From Nocardioides zeae (GTDB lineage: Bacteria > Actinomycetota > Actinomycetes > Propionibacteriales > Nocardioidaceae): a stretch of DNA of 64,000 nucleotides. The stretch spans positions 1,550,001 through 1,614,000 of the forward strand of contig NZ_JAUTAN010000001.1 of the NCBI RefSeq assembly GCF_030818655.1, written 5' to 3'. Under the pieces are notes generated by a model that worked only from the letters and a program-made list of their open reading frames with translations, had not been told where the DNA came from and searched no databases. Positions 28,101 to 35,799 of the stretch are shown piece by piece. The position numbers were made by a program, and so were the translations under genes. Within the stretch, counting starts at the first letter, position 1; each line of letters opens with the position of its first letter.

Positions 28101-28552
28101 GCCGCCAGACGGTGGTAGCCCTCCACCCCGCGGGCCAGCACCAGCAGGTGGGCGCCCTCCGGATCGGCCGCCCCGTTCTGCGGACCGCTCAACCCGAGGG
28201 ACAGCTCCGCGCCGTACACCGTCCGCAGGGCGCCACCCTCCACCGCCGCGGCTGCCTCGGCCAGCATCGGAGCCCCGTAGAACCCGTCGTGGTCGGTCAG
28301 CGCGATCCCGTGGAGCCCGAGCCGAGCCGCCTCGACGACCAGCTCCTCCGGCGAGCTCGCCCCGTCGAGGAAGCTGTAGTGGCTGTGGCAGTGCAGCTCC
28401 GCGTAGGGCACCGCACCCACCGGCGCCTCCACCGCGACGGCCTCCGGACGGCGGCGCCGTCGACGCGAGATCGGCGCGTCGTCGGCACCGGGGCGCGCCG
28501 AGAGCCGCCGCTCCAGCTCGCTCCACGGCACCGCCGGGTTGTTCCATCCCAT
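25193..28552 (-). CDS. dnaE2: Error-prone DNA polymerase DnaE2 (SOS mutasome)
   Basis: This 1119-residue C-family polymerase has the PHP domain at the N terminus (ELHCHSHYSFLDGASSPEE, ALTDHDGFYG), the catalytic palm with PDIDVDFDSDRREEVIQWV (three-Asp region), and the C-terminal OB-fold GVEHGRRVHVAGLITHRQR. It lacks the long C-terminal tau-binding region of DnaE1, which fits DnaE2. DnaE2 does translesion synthesis with ImuA' and ImuB after DNA damage. A perfect LexA box lies upstream; TAAAGT (plus 28559-28564) ends 6 nt before the ATG, suggesting a LexA-controlled leaderless mRNA. imuA-imuB lie 3 kb away, behind three genes. Confidence 0.96.
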   Translation of the reverse strand: MGWNNPAVPWSELERRLSARPGADDAPISRRRRRRPEAVAVEAPVGAVPYAELHCHSHYSFLDGASSPEELVVEAARLGLHGIALTDHDGFYGAPMLAEAAAAVEGGALRTVYGAELSLGLSGPQNGAADPEGAHLLVLARGVEGYHRLAAAMTDAHLRGDEKGRPVYDLDELAERGRDHWMVLTGCRKGTVRTALAAGGPRAARAEVDLLVERFGADNVTVELSHHGRPSDRETNDLLAAVAAAVGLPVVATNNVHHATPAGHRLAGTMAAVRARRSLGDMDGWLPAGPAAYLRSGAEMMRLLGRYDGAVARSVTLADELGFDLQKAKPRLPTRGIPAGHTAASWLRELVDQGFARRYAGRDVEHEARERIERELGVIEDKGFSGYFVIVHDIVAFARDQEILCQGRGSAASSAVCYALGITAVDAVFYRLPFERFISVHRDEEPDIDVDFDSDRREEVIQWVYETYGRHNAAQVANVITYRPRMAVRDAAKALGHSTGQQDAWSKQVDGWGREVDRSLDIPTAVVDLAEQLVGAPRHLGIHSGGMVLTEQPIGEVVPIERARMDKRTVIQWDKDAAETMGLVKFDLLGLGMLGALDHMMRLVHEHTGVRWRLDTVPREEPEVYDMLCRADSIGVFQVESRAQIGTLPRLQPRCFYDLAIEIALIRPGPIQGGAVHPYVRRATGKEPVSFDHPDLEPVLERTLGVPLFQEQLMAMAVAIGDCSHDDADLLRRAMGSKRGVERIESVKGKLYAGMERRGITGRKADAIYAQILSFANFGFAESHALSFALLVYHSSWFKLHHPAAFLAGLLRNQPMGFYSPQSLVADARRHGVKVLRPDVLRSSAQADLERLAPDAEVPTTAFPEQVEHRLDGDFAVRLGLDEVKGIGLDVARRIVAERRAAPYRDVTDLSRRVDLTTTQLEALATAGALSGFGLSRREALWASGYAESGDHLPGTTPAPAAPVLPGMTEVEETLADLWATRISPERHPVEHLRELLRDAGVRAVTDLTGPVETGGVEHGRRVHVAGLITHRQRPGTAQGITFLNLEDETGMLNVVCSVGVFTRHRHAARNRVAVVIRGVVERNDGVTNLVADRIEAIDVVVPGAGQVLQARARSRDFR

Positions 28553-28564
28553 GCCGCCACTTTA

Positions 28565-28580
28565 TCGAACATGTGTTCGG
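28565..28580 (-). promoter_or_regulatory. LexA (SOS) box of dnaE2
   Basis: TCGAACATGTGTTCGG contains the 14-bp palindrome CGAACATGTGTTCG (28566-28579), an exact match to the actinobacterial SOS-box consensus. It abuts the -10-like TAAAGT on the minus strand and lies 12 nt from the ATG. Because the HNH gene diverges at 28664, the box could affect both directions. Confidence 0.92.
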
Positions 28581-28663
28581 GTCGTAGTTTCTTGTCCACA
28601 GCCGTACGGCGTCGCTCCCGCCCCTCCTCAGAACTGTCGGTGGGCTCGGGTTGAGTGGTCGCC

Positions 28664-30154
28664 ATGACGGGGGTCAGCTCTTCTGGGGACGCCGGTGGCT
28701 TCGGGCCACCGGTGCCGGAACCCCCTGCCGAGTTCTTGGTCGATGCGCCGGAGCCGGACTGGTTGGAGCATGCCTTCGCCACGGGTGAGTGGCCGGTCGA
28801 GGCGACGCTGGGTTGCCGGATCGTCGCGAGCGACGAGGAGCGGTACGACGCGTCTGAGTCCCCGAGGGAATCGGAGCCCGGATGGACGGTGCCGGGTGTC
28901 GACGTGGGGCACCCGTTGCTGGAGGCGATCCGGACGGCGACGGACGTGCTCGCTGCCGACGGGCGTACGGGCCTCGGCTGGTTGAGCGCACCGCAGACCG
29001 GCATCGCGCTGATCGACGCCCATCGGCTGGTTGCGCGGGCCTCCGCGCTGGTGGCCGTGCTGGTGCAGCATGTCGAGGAGATCGAGCTTCACCGGAGCAA
29101 CGGCGCCTCGACCGCAGCGGTGTGGCTTGCGAACGCCACGGCGAGTACCCGGCGGGACGCCTACCGGTTCGCGCGGATCGGTGAGGCGATCACCGGCGAC
29201 ACGAGCCGCTACCGGGCTCACCTCGCGCCGGCGTGTGAGACCGGTGCGGTGGATACCGAGCAGGCCGACGTCATCGTCAAGGCCCTCGACGCGCTCCCCC
29301 AGGGCTTGCCGGCCGAGCTGCGGCTGCAGGCCGAGGAGGCGATGGTGGGCTTCGCGGCCGACCACGACGCCCGGGCCCTGCGAGCGCTGGGGAAGAGGAT
29401 CCTCACCGTGATCGCTCCCGAGGTGGGCGAGGCCCACGAGGCGGCATTGCTGGAGCGCGAGGAGCGAGAGGCCCGTGGCACCTCGCGGCTCAGCATGGTC
29501 TCCGACGGCCTCGGTCGCGTGTGGGGCCGGTTCGTGATCCCCGAGCTCCACGGCGCGATGCTCCGCAAAGCCCTCGACGCCTACGCCGCCCCGCAGCACC
29601 TCAACACCGCCGACGACCCCGAGCGACGCTTCCAACGGGACCGGTCGACACCCGAGCGCTACGGACACGCCTTCCAACAGGTGCTCGAGATGCTCGACCA
29701 GAAGGACCTCCCCAACGCCGGCGGCACGGGCGCGACCGTCGTCGTCACGATGACCCTCGAGTCACTCCTCGGTGGGTTGGCGACAGCGTCCCTCGACACC
29801 GGCGGCCAGATCAGCGCCGCCGAAGCAAGACGCCTCGCCTGCGACGCCGGGCTCGTCCCCGCGGTCCTCGGCACGAGGAGCGAGGTCCTCGACCTCGGCC
29901 GCACCGCCCGCTTCCACACCAAGGCCATGCGCACCGCGATGGCTGTCAGGGACAAGGGCTGCGTCGCCGAGGGCTGCACGAGACCACCCCACCAGTGCCA
30001 CGCCCACCACCTCACCGCCTGGTCAGCCGGCGGCCACACCAACACCAGAGACGGCTGCCTCCTCTGCGACCAGCACCACCACCAGATCCACGACCCGCTC
30101 TACCTCGTCGAACGACTCGGCACCGGCAAGCTCCGCTTCACCCGCCGCGAGTGA
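28664..30154 (+). CDS. DUF222 / 13E12-repeat HNH endonuclease-like protein
   Basis: A 496-residue protein of the actinobacterial 13E12 family: an N-terminal DUF222 helical domain (LIDAHRLVARASALVAVLVQ, NATASTRRDAYRFARIGEA) and a C-terminal HNH nuclease with CVAEGCTRPPHQCHAHHLTAW (zinc and catalytic positions) and GCLLCDQHHHQIHD. These genes are multicopy and behave like selfish or mobile ORFs in actinobacteria. Here it interrupts the usual neighbourhood of imuA-imuB-dnaE2. Lower arginine bias and CTCAAC-rich codons look slightly different from the neighbours. GTG at 28655 would add three residues. Its function is not established. Confidence 0.88.
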   Translation: MTGVSSSGDAGGFGPPVPEPPAEFLVDAPEPDWLEHAFATGEWPVEATLGCRIVASDEERYDASESPRESEPGWTVPGVDVGHPLLEAIRTATDVLAADGRTGLGWLSAPQTGIALIDAHRLVARASALVAVLVQHVEEIELHRSNGASTAAVWLANATASTRRDAYRFARIGEAITGDTSRYRAHLAPACETGAVDTEQADVIVKALDALPQGLPAELRLQAEEAMVGFAADHDARALRALGKRILTVIAPEVGEAHEAALLEREEREARGTSRLSMVSDGLGRVWGRFVIPELHGAMLRKALDAYAAPQHLNTADDPERRFQRDRSTPERYGHAFQQVLEMLDQKDLPNAGGTGATVVVTMTLESLLGGLATASLDTGGQISAAEARRLACDAGLVPAVLGTRSEVLDLGRTARFHTKAMRTAMAVRDKGCVAEGCTRPPHQCHAHHLTAWSAGGHTNTRDGCLLCDQHHHQIHDPLYLVERLGTGKLRFTRRE

Positions 30155-30190
30155 GAGCAGCACGCCTCGCTCGACGACTAGCCTGGGCGC

Positions 30191-30856
<666 letters not shown>

Positions 30857-30898
30857 CACCGGAGCACAAGCACCGGAGACACAGGGGGACGCACACCG

Positions 30899-31552
30899 AT
30901 GGACAACCACGACCTCAAGAAGGACCCCCGGCTGCCCTACCGCGCGACGACGAGGATCGAGGTCGTCGACGTGCCGGCGATCGCGTTCCTCGCGGCCGTG
31001 GGCGAGGGCGATCCCAACACGTCACGGCTCTACGCGGACGTGGTCGAGGCGCTCTACGCGTCGTCGTACGGCGTGCGGGCGGTCGCGATGGCGGAGCTGG
31101 GCCGCAAGCACACCGTCGCCCCGCTCGAGGGGCTGTGGTGGGCCGACGACCTGCGGGTCTTCTCGGCTCGCGACAAGGACGCGTGGCACTGGCAGATGAT
31201 GATGGCCCAGCCCGCGTGGGTGACGGACGACCTCGTCACCGCCGGCATCGAGCGCGCCCGGAGCAGGCGGGACCTGGCGGAGGGCGACCGGGTCACCTTC
31301 ACCACCGTCACCGAGGGTCTCGCGGTCCAGACGCTCCACGTCGGTCCCTACGACGCCGAGGGCCCGACCATCGCGCAGATGCACGACGAGTTCATGCCGC
31401 AGCACGGCTACCGACCGCGGGGTGCGCACCACGAGATCTACCTGTCGGACGCCCGGAAGACCGCACCCGAGCGCCTGCGCACGATCCTGCGCCAGCCGAT
31501 CGAGCCGATCGAGCCGACCACCCAGACGGAGCAGCCCGGGCCTCAGTCGTAG
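30899..31552 (+). CDS. GyrI-like (SbmC-type) domain protein
   Basis: A 217-residue protein whose N-terminal region (RIEVVDVPAIAFLAAVGEGDPNTSR) and C-terminal region (LHVGPYDAEGPTIAQMHDEF, HHEIYLSDARKTAPERLRTIL) match the GyrI/SbmC small-molecule-binding fold. Members bind or modify ligands, or inhibit gyrase. This version is the long, free-standing actinobacterial type. The ATG at 30899 is preceded by ACAGGGGGACGC. Its C terminus contains the repeat EPIEPIEP from a 9-bp DNA repeat. The last 10 nt overlap the convergent imuB gene. Being within the SOS cluster is suggestive but proves nothing about DNA damage. Confidence 0.85.
   Translation: MDNHDLKKDPRLPYRATTRIEVVDVPAIAFLAAVGEGDPNTSRLYADVVEALYASSYGVRAVAMAELGRKHTVAPLEGLWWADDLRVFSARDKDAWHWQMMMAQPAWVTDDLVTAGIERARSRRDLAEGDRVTFTTVTEGLAVQTLHVGPYDAEGPTIAQMHDEFMPQHGYRPRGAHHEIYLSDARKTAPERLRTILRQPIEPIEPTTQTEQPGPQS
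31496..31519 (+). repeat. 9-bp tandem repeat near GyrI-like gene end
   Basis: CCGATCGAG twice plus a partial third copy encode the EPIEPIEP run, with 9-bp periodicity and intact reading frame. Confidence 0.7.
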
Positions 31553-33135
31553 CCCGCCTCGATCCACCACCCGCCGTCGACGCAGGCCAGGAGCCACGCC
31601 CGGCCGTCCACGCCGACGACCTGGAACCGGGCGGCACGGCGCAGCGGGGAGCCGGCCTCCTCCCACCACGCCTCGTCCATGGGCCACGGGCCGGCCCAGG
31701 CGTCGACCGGCAGCCAGCCCACGTCGGGCACCCGCACGGTCGCCGGCTCGGCGCTCACCCATCCCCGCTCGTCGACCTCGACGGGCAGCCCGGCATGGTC
31801 GATCAGCTCGCCGGGCAGGGGCTCGGCGAAGACCCGGGCGGGTGCCGGACCGGGGATCTGCCCGGGCCACGGCTGCTGCGGCGAGCGCACCACCCGGGTC
31901 CGCTCGCCCCACGGCACGGAGGTCTGCCGCGCCGCGGGCGTGCGGCCTCCCTGGGCGACGGGGACCCGGACCGCGTCGTACCCCAGCAACGCCTGCACCC
32001 GCGCCATCCCCCGCTCGACGAGCTCGGAGGCACCACCGCCCCACAGGCCCTCCGCATGGGCGGCGGCCGGCTCGGCGGTCGCCGGCACGAAGCGCACGCG
32101 GGTGACCGGCTCGGTCACCGCCACCACGGCACGGCGGCTGCGCACCGATCCCTGCGCCTGGCCCTGGAGCTGCCAGTGCACCCGGTCGACCAGGTCACGG
32201 GCCGAGAAGTGGCGGGGGTGCAGCCACTCCCGCGACGAGACGACGACGTCCTCGCCACGCGGGCCGGCGCAGGACGCCTCGACGCGCACCGCCGTGCCGA
32301 CGAGCTGGCGTTCGGCGAGCCCGGCCACGAACCGCTCCGCGGTCGTGCGGACGCTGAAGCAGATCGCCTCCACGGAGTCGAGCGGCGGCTCGAAGGCGAC
32401 CTCGCACGCCAGCTCGGGCGGCGGGGTGCGCGCGGCGAGCGGGCCGGCCGTCTCCCCGCGGACCCGTCGGTGCACCTGCAGCCCGTAGGCACCGAAGCGC
32501 CGCGACACGTCACCGGGGGCCAGCTCGGCGAGCTCGCCCAGCGTGCGCAGGCCGAGCCGGTGGAGCAGCGAGACGAGCTCGTCCGCCTCCGGGTCGGCGA
32601 GGAGGGCGTCGACCGCGAGCCCCCGCAGGTAGGCCGGGGAACCACCGGCCGCCACCACCTCGTGGGCCTGCACCCCCGCCCGACGGGCCGCCTGCTCCGC
32701 GGTGAACACGTCGTCGGCGATGCCGATCCGCACGTCCCACACGCCGGCCTCGACCAGCATCTCCGCGTAGAGCGCCGCCGCGTGCGCCTCCCCGCCCCCG
32801 AACCTCGCCGGCGCCCGCACCGCCATCAACCCGGGTCGCAGCGGCGCGACCCCGGGCCGCAGCCGCTCGACCACCCCGAGCACCGTCTCGAAGGCGCGCG
32901 CGTCGCGGTCGGGGTCGGCGTCGAGCAGCACCAGCTCGGGGCACCGCGCCTGGGCGTCGCGTCGTCGCATCCCCCGGCGCACGCCCTCCGCGCGCGCCGC
33001 GTCGTTGCAGACCTCGACGACGTTGCGGCCCAGCACCGCGGCGGGCACGGCGGTCGAGAGCCCCTCCTCCGTGAGCGCCGCGACCACCGACCAGTCCGGG
33101 CACCAGACGACGAGCACCCGGCCCGAGCCGCTCAT
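31543..33135 (-). CDS. imuB: ImuB, Y-family polymerase-like mutasome subunit
   Basis: A 530-residue Y-family polymerase homologue. The palm starts LVVWCPDWSVVAALTEEGL, where active polymerases have the acidic DxD; the first metal-binding Asp is missing, as in ImuB, which is an inactive hub bringing DnaE2 and ImuA' to the beta clamp. The finger region with VEVCNDAARAEGVRRGMRRRDA and the helix-hairpin-helix LGLRTLGELAELAPGDVSRRFG are evident, followed by the little-finger domain and a long C-terminal domain. The ATG overlaps the imuA stop by 4 nt (ATGA). The last 10 nt overlap the convergent GyrI-like gene. Confidence 0.94.
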   Translation of the reverse strand: MSGSGRVLVVWCPDWSVVAALTEEGLSTAVPAAVLGRNVVEVCNDAARAEGVRRGMRRRDAQARCPELVLLDADPDRDARAFETVLGVVERLRPGVAPLRPGLMAVRAPARFGGGEAHAAALYAEMLVEAGVWDVRIGIADDVFTAEQAARRAGVQAHEVVAAGGSPAYLRGLAVDALLADPEADELVSLLHRLGLRTLGELAELAPGDVSRRFGAYGLQVHRRVRGETAGPLAARTPPPELACEVAFEPPLDSVEAICFSVRTTAERFVAGLAERQLVGTAVRVEASCAGPRGEDVVVSSREWLHPRHFSARDLVDRVHWQLQGQAQGSVRSRRAVVAVTEPVTRVRFVPATAEPAAAHAEGLWGGGASELVERGMARVQALLGYDAVRVPVAQGGRTPAARQTSVPWGERTRVVRSPQQPWPGQIPGPAPARVFAEPLPGELIDHAGLPVEVDERGWVSAEPATVRVPDVGWLPVDAWAGPWPMDEAWWEEAGSPLRRAARFQVVGVDGRAWLLACVDGGWWIEAGYD

Positions 33136-33761
33136 CCCGCCCTCCCCAGCTGCAGCTCGCCGTGGCGCGGCGGGGCCGCTCCGCGTCGTACGGCGACACG
33201 CATCTGCCGCTCCCGCAGCCGACCGTCGCCGTGGTCGAGCCCGGACCACCGGCTCTCCTCGACCTCGAGCCGCGCCTCGCAGCGTGGCCAGTCGCCCCAC
33301 ACCACGAGCACGGCGGAGCGCTTGCGGAGGCGCGCCTCGACGACGCTCGCCGCCCGCGCGTCCACCCGTGTGCGGGGTCGCAGCACCACGAGCCGCACCA
33401 CGTCGACGAGCGCCGCGGTCGCCTCCAGCCACAGGTCGGCGGGGTCGGGGACGAGCACGGTGCGGGACGGCTCGACCCCGAGCTCGACGGCCGCCTCCAC
33501 GCCGAGGTCGGGCCAGCCGACGACCGCCGTCCACTCTCCCGCCGCGGACGCACCGGCCATCAGGAGCAGCGCCAGCCGCGCCGAGTCCACCCCGTAGACC
33601 GCCCCCGCCCGCAGCTGCACCAGGCCGCCCAGCGACGCGTGGGTGGGCACGGTCAGCCGCGCGGGCCCGCCCTCGAGGGCCGCGACCTTCTGCCGCAGCC
33701 GGGCCACGACGTCGTCGGCCGAACCGGGCGCCGAGGCGGGGGCGAGAGCGGGAACGGACAC
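33132..33761 (-). CDS. imuA: ImuA', RecA-fold mutasome subunit
   Basis: A protein of about 209 residues, of the ImuA'/RecA-like mutasome group. It keeps an N-terminal coiled region DDVVARLRQKVAALEGG and a core with LARLALLLMAGASAAGEWTAV-like segments (a weak RecA ATPase match without a clean Walker A) and a basic C terminus. The partner ImuB gene overlaps by 4 nt. The ATG at 33779 lies inside the LexA box, so transcripts from that box would not contain it; the GTG at 33761 is preferred because box-to-start spacing then matches dnaE2 and GATCAT lies 6 nt upstream. Confidence 0.85.
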   Translation of the reverse strand: MSVPALAPASAPGSADDVVARLRQKVAALEGGPARLTVPTHASLGGLVQLRAGAVYGVDSARLALLLMAGASAAGEWTAVVGWPDLGVEAAVELGVEPSRTVLVPDPADLWLEATAALVDVVRLVVLRPRTRVDARAASVVEARLRKRSAVLVVWGDWPRCEARLEVEESRWSGLDHGDGRLRERQMRVAVRRGAAPPRHGELQLGRAG

Positions 33762-33771
33762 CTCTCGATGA

Positions 33772-33787
33772 TCGAACATTTGTTCGA
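33772..33787 (-). promoter_or_regulatory. LexA (SOS) box of imuA-imuB
   Basis: TCGAACATTTGTTCGA is an actinobacterial SOS-box palindrome with only the centre differing from the dnaE2 box. It sits 10 nt upstream of the GTG at 33761, and contains the alternative ATG at 33777-33779. It puts imuA-imuB under LexA/RecA control together with dnaE2. Confidence 0.9.
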
Positions 33788-33812
33788 CTCGCGCAAGCCG
33801 GTGTCCCCACCC

Positions 33813-33868
33813 TCGAACACCCCCGAAGAGCCCACCCGAGACCCATCGAACACCCCACCCGAGACCCA
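33813..33868. repeat. Direct repeats carrying LexA-like half-sites
   Basis: TCGAACACCCC occurs at 33813-33823 and 33846-33856, and CCCACCCGAGACCCA occurs at 33831-33845 and 33854-33868. Together they make a 23-bp periodic direct repeat between the imuA box and the popR-like gene. TCGAACA is the left half of the SOS box. Confidence 0.55.
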
Positions 33869-33871
33869 CCG

Positions 33872-33896
33872 CCCGTTCCGCCCAGAGCAGAACGGG
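33872..33896. promoter_or_regulatory. Inverted repeat upstream of popR-like gene
   Basis: CCCGTTC (33872-33878) and GAACGGG (33890-33896) form a 7-bp inverted repeat with an 11-nt spacer, 24 nt from the TAGCAT -10-like element of the XRE gene. It could be an autoregulatory operator, but this is inference. Confidence 0.35.
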
Positions 33897-33932
33897 AGCA
33901 CCCGCACGACCTCCCGGGCCTAGCATCGCGGC

Positions 33933-34355
33933 ATGGGCCAGCTCACCCGTGCGACCACCCTCCCCACCTCCCCCGCGCCCACAGCGCCCACCGCGCCCAC
34001 CCGCCCCGAGCCCCTGTGGCGTGAGCTGACCGGCCGCGTCCTGCGCCGCCACCGCCACGAGCGCGGGGAGCGGCTCACCGAGACGGCGGAGCGGGCCGGG
34101 GTGTCGACGCAGTACCTCTCCGAGGTCGAGCGCGGGCGCAAGGACCCCTCCTCGGAGATCCTCGCCGCCGTCGCCGGCGCCCTCGACCTCACGCTGCTCG
34201 ACCTGGCGGCCGAGGTGGCCCGCGACCTCCGGCACCTCGCGGCCCCCGCCCCCACCGGCCCCCGCCCGCTGCCCGTCGCCGCGCCCCGGCCGGTCGGCGG
34301 GCCGGCGACGGGCACGGACGCCCGGGCCCACGCCCCCCTGGCCCTCGTCGCCTGA
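33933..34355 (+). CDS. PopR/ClgR-like XRE regulator next to clpP pair
   Basis: A 140-residue XRE-family protein. After a Pro/Ala/Thr N terminus, ELTGRVLRRHRHERGERLTETAERAGVSTQYLSEVERGRKDPSSEILAAV carries the helix-turn-helix with the YLSEVERGRKDPSSE signature found in ClgR and PopR, the activators of actinobacterial clpP operons (written as one motif region, residues about 35-85). The C terminus is Pro/Ala rich. Its position beside a clpP-clpP operon resembles Streptomyces popR next to clpP3-clpP4. TAGCAT ends 6 nt before the ATG, so the mRNA is probably leaderless. Specific regulation of clpP is inferred. Confidence 0.75.
   Translation: MGQLTRATTLPTSPAPTAPTAPTRPEPLWRELTGRVLRRHRHERGERLTETAERAGVSTQYLSEVERGRKDPSSEILAAVAGALDLTLLDLAAEVARDLRHLAAPAPTGPRPLPVAAPRPVGGPATGTDARAHAPLALVA
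33975..34001 (+). repeat. 9-bp tandem repeat in popR-like N terminus
   Basis: GCGCCCACA/C occurs three times and encodes the APTAPTAPT run near residue 16. The reading frame is kept. Confidence 0.7.
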
Positions 34356-34366
34356 CCCCCCGTTCC

Positions 34367-34419
34367 CCGGGTCGTGGTGCCAGCCCGCCGGATTCCGCAG
34401 GCCTCGCACCACGACCCGG
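34367..34419. terminator. 14-bp inverted repeat between convergent popR-like and clpP genes
   Basis: CCGGGTCGTGGTGC (34367-34380) and GCACCACGACCCGG (34406-34419) are exact reverse complements around a 25-nt loop, lying between two convergent gene ends. It has the same plan as the repeats at 2675, 7821 and 15701. Confidence 0.7.
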
Positions 34420-34439
34420 ATGGGCGGCAGGAACGGGCC

Positions 34440-35036
34440 TCAGACCGGCACGTCCGACCGGATCACCGTGTCGGCCAGGCCGTAGGCGACCACCTCGTCG
34501 GCCCGCAGGATCCGGTCGCGGTCGGTGTCGCGCCGCAGGGTCGCGACGTCCTGCCCCGTGTGCAGCGACAGCGCCTCCTCGAGCTCCGCCCGCACGGCGA
34601 GGATCTCGTCGGCCGCGAGGATGAGGTCGGGGATCGTCCCCCGGCCCTGCCCGGCCGGCTGGTGGAGCAGCACCCGCGCGTGCGGGAGCACCGCCCGCTG
34701 TCCCGGGTCGCCCGCCGCCAGCAGCAGGGCCGTGGAGGAGAAGGCCTGCCCGACGCACGTCGTCGCCACCGGCGCGCGCACGAACCGCAGCGTGTCGTAG
34801 ACCGCCAGCACCGCAGCAGGCGAGCCGCCCGTCGAGTTGATGTAGAGGTTGACGGGGAGCTCCGGGTTCTCGGCCTCGAGGTGCAGCACCTGCGCGATCA
34901 GCGCGTTCGCCACGCCGTCGTCGAGCTCGGTCCCGAGGTAGACGATCCGCTCCTCGAGCAGCCGGCTGTAGACGTCCGTCACCCGGTCGCCCCGCGGCGT
35001 GCGGTTGACGACGTTCGGGATCACGTAGCCGCTCAT
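34440..35036 (-). CDS. clpP: ATP-dependent Clp protease proteolytic subunit (second of pair)
   Basis: A 198-residue ClpP. The serine-protease core is present: the catalytic Ser is in [14 protein letters not shown], His in [13 protein letters not shown] and Asp in [32 protein letters not shown] corresponds to the NSPGG handle region. It begins with an ATG overlapping the preceding clpP stop by 4 nt, so the two are translated together and probably form a mixed ring complex, as with ClpP1P2 and ClpP3P4. Being the second pair near a PopR-like gene, it resembles clpP4 or clpP3; a canonical clpP1P2 operon is probably elsewhere. Confidence 0.93.
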   Translation of the reverse strand: MSGYVIPNVVNRTPRGDRVTDVYSRLLEERIVYLGTELDDGVANALIAQVLHLEAENPELPVNLYINSTGGSPAAVLAVYDTLRFVRAPVATTCVGQAFSSTALLLAAGDPGQRAVLPHARVLLHQPAGQGRGTIPDLILAADEILAVRAELEEALSLHTGQDVATLRRDTDRDRILRADEVVAYGLADTVIRSDVPV

Positions 35037-35698
35037 CGCGCAGACCCCGCGGAGGCCCCCGCACCCCGGACCCCCGCACCCCGGACCCCCGCCCGCGCGG
35101 TGACGCCGATCGAGCGGCGTACGCCGGGGCGCAGCTGCGCGAGGTCGCTCACCACCGCGTCGGCGAACCCGTAGGCGACGGCTTCCTCGGCCGTGTAGAC
35201 CCGGTCGCGGAGGGAGTCCGAGAAGACGCGCTCGAGCGGCTGCCCGGTCTCCTCGGCGATGATCGCGAGCACCGTGTCGCGCACCGAGCGCAGGTCCTCG
35301 GCCTGCAGCTCGATGTCGGGCGCGTAGCCCCCGATGCCGGCGGAGCCCTGGTGCATCAGCACCTTGGCGTGCGGCATCACGAAGCGCTTGCCCCGCGTGC
35401 CGCTGCACAGCAGGAACTGCCCGGCGCTGTAGGCCATCCCCAGCGCCACGGTCGCCACGTCGGTGGGCAGGAGCCGCATCGTGTCGCGGATGGCCAGCAT
35501 GGCCGGCACGGAGCCGCCCGGCGAGTGGATCCACAGGCTGATGTCGGTGGTCGGGTCCTCGTCGGCGAGCAGCACGAGCTGCGCGCACAGCTGGCTGCCG
35601 TTCTCGTCGTCGAGGGGTCGGTCGAGGAGCAGCACGCGCTGCGCGAGGAGCTCCTCGGCGGTGCGTCTGCCCAGCAGGGGCGGTCGGTCGTCGCTCAT
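35033..35698 (-). CDS. clpP: ATP-dependent Clp protease proteolytic subunit (first of pair)
   Basis: A 221-residue ClpP with [17 protein letters not shown], catalytic Ser in [16 protein letters not shown], His in [15 protein letters not shown] and Asp in [19 protein letters not shown] 25-residue C-terminal extension, rich in Gly/Ala/Arg, comes from a 15-bp tandem DNA repeat (RGAGVRGAG). The ATG starts just inside an intergenic region after the der terminator, so this pair is its own transcript. The 4-nt overlap with the next clpP couples translation. Confidence 0.93.
   Translation of the reverse strand: MSDDRPPLLGRRTAEELLAQRVLLLDRPLDDENGSQLCAQLVLLADEDPTTDISLWIHSPGGSVPAMLAIRDTMRLLPTDVATVALGMAYSAGQFLLCSGTRGKRFVMPHAKVLMHQGSAGIGGYAPDIELQAEDLRSVRDTVLAIIAEETGQPLERVFSDSLRDRVYTAEEAVAYGFADAVVSDLAQLRPGVRRSIGVTARAGVRGAGVRGAGASAGSAR
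35056..35091 (-). repeat. 15-bp tandem repeat at clpP 3' end
   Basis: CCCCCGCACCCCGGA occurs twice with a partial third copy inside the clpP C-terminal coding region, giving the RGAGVRGAG peptide repeat. Frame is maintained. Confidence 0.75.
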
Positions 35699-35754
35699 GG
35701 TCCGAGCCTGCGGGGCAGGGCCTTCCCCGACGAGCCGGTGCTGCGGGCAGCAGA

Positions 35755-35790
35755 ACGGCTCCGCCCCGGGCAGAACCGGGGCGGAGCCGT
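35755..35790 (-). terminator. Terminator hairpin between der and clpP operons
   Basis: ACGGCTCCGCCCCGG (35755-35769) and CCGGGGCGGAGCCGT (35776-35790) form a 15-bp perfect stem with a 6-nt loop, 10 nt beyond the der stop on the minus strand. It separates the der block from the clpP operon. Confidence 0.82.
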
Positions 35791-35799
35791 GGGGACCGA

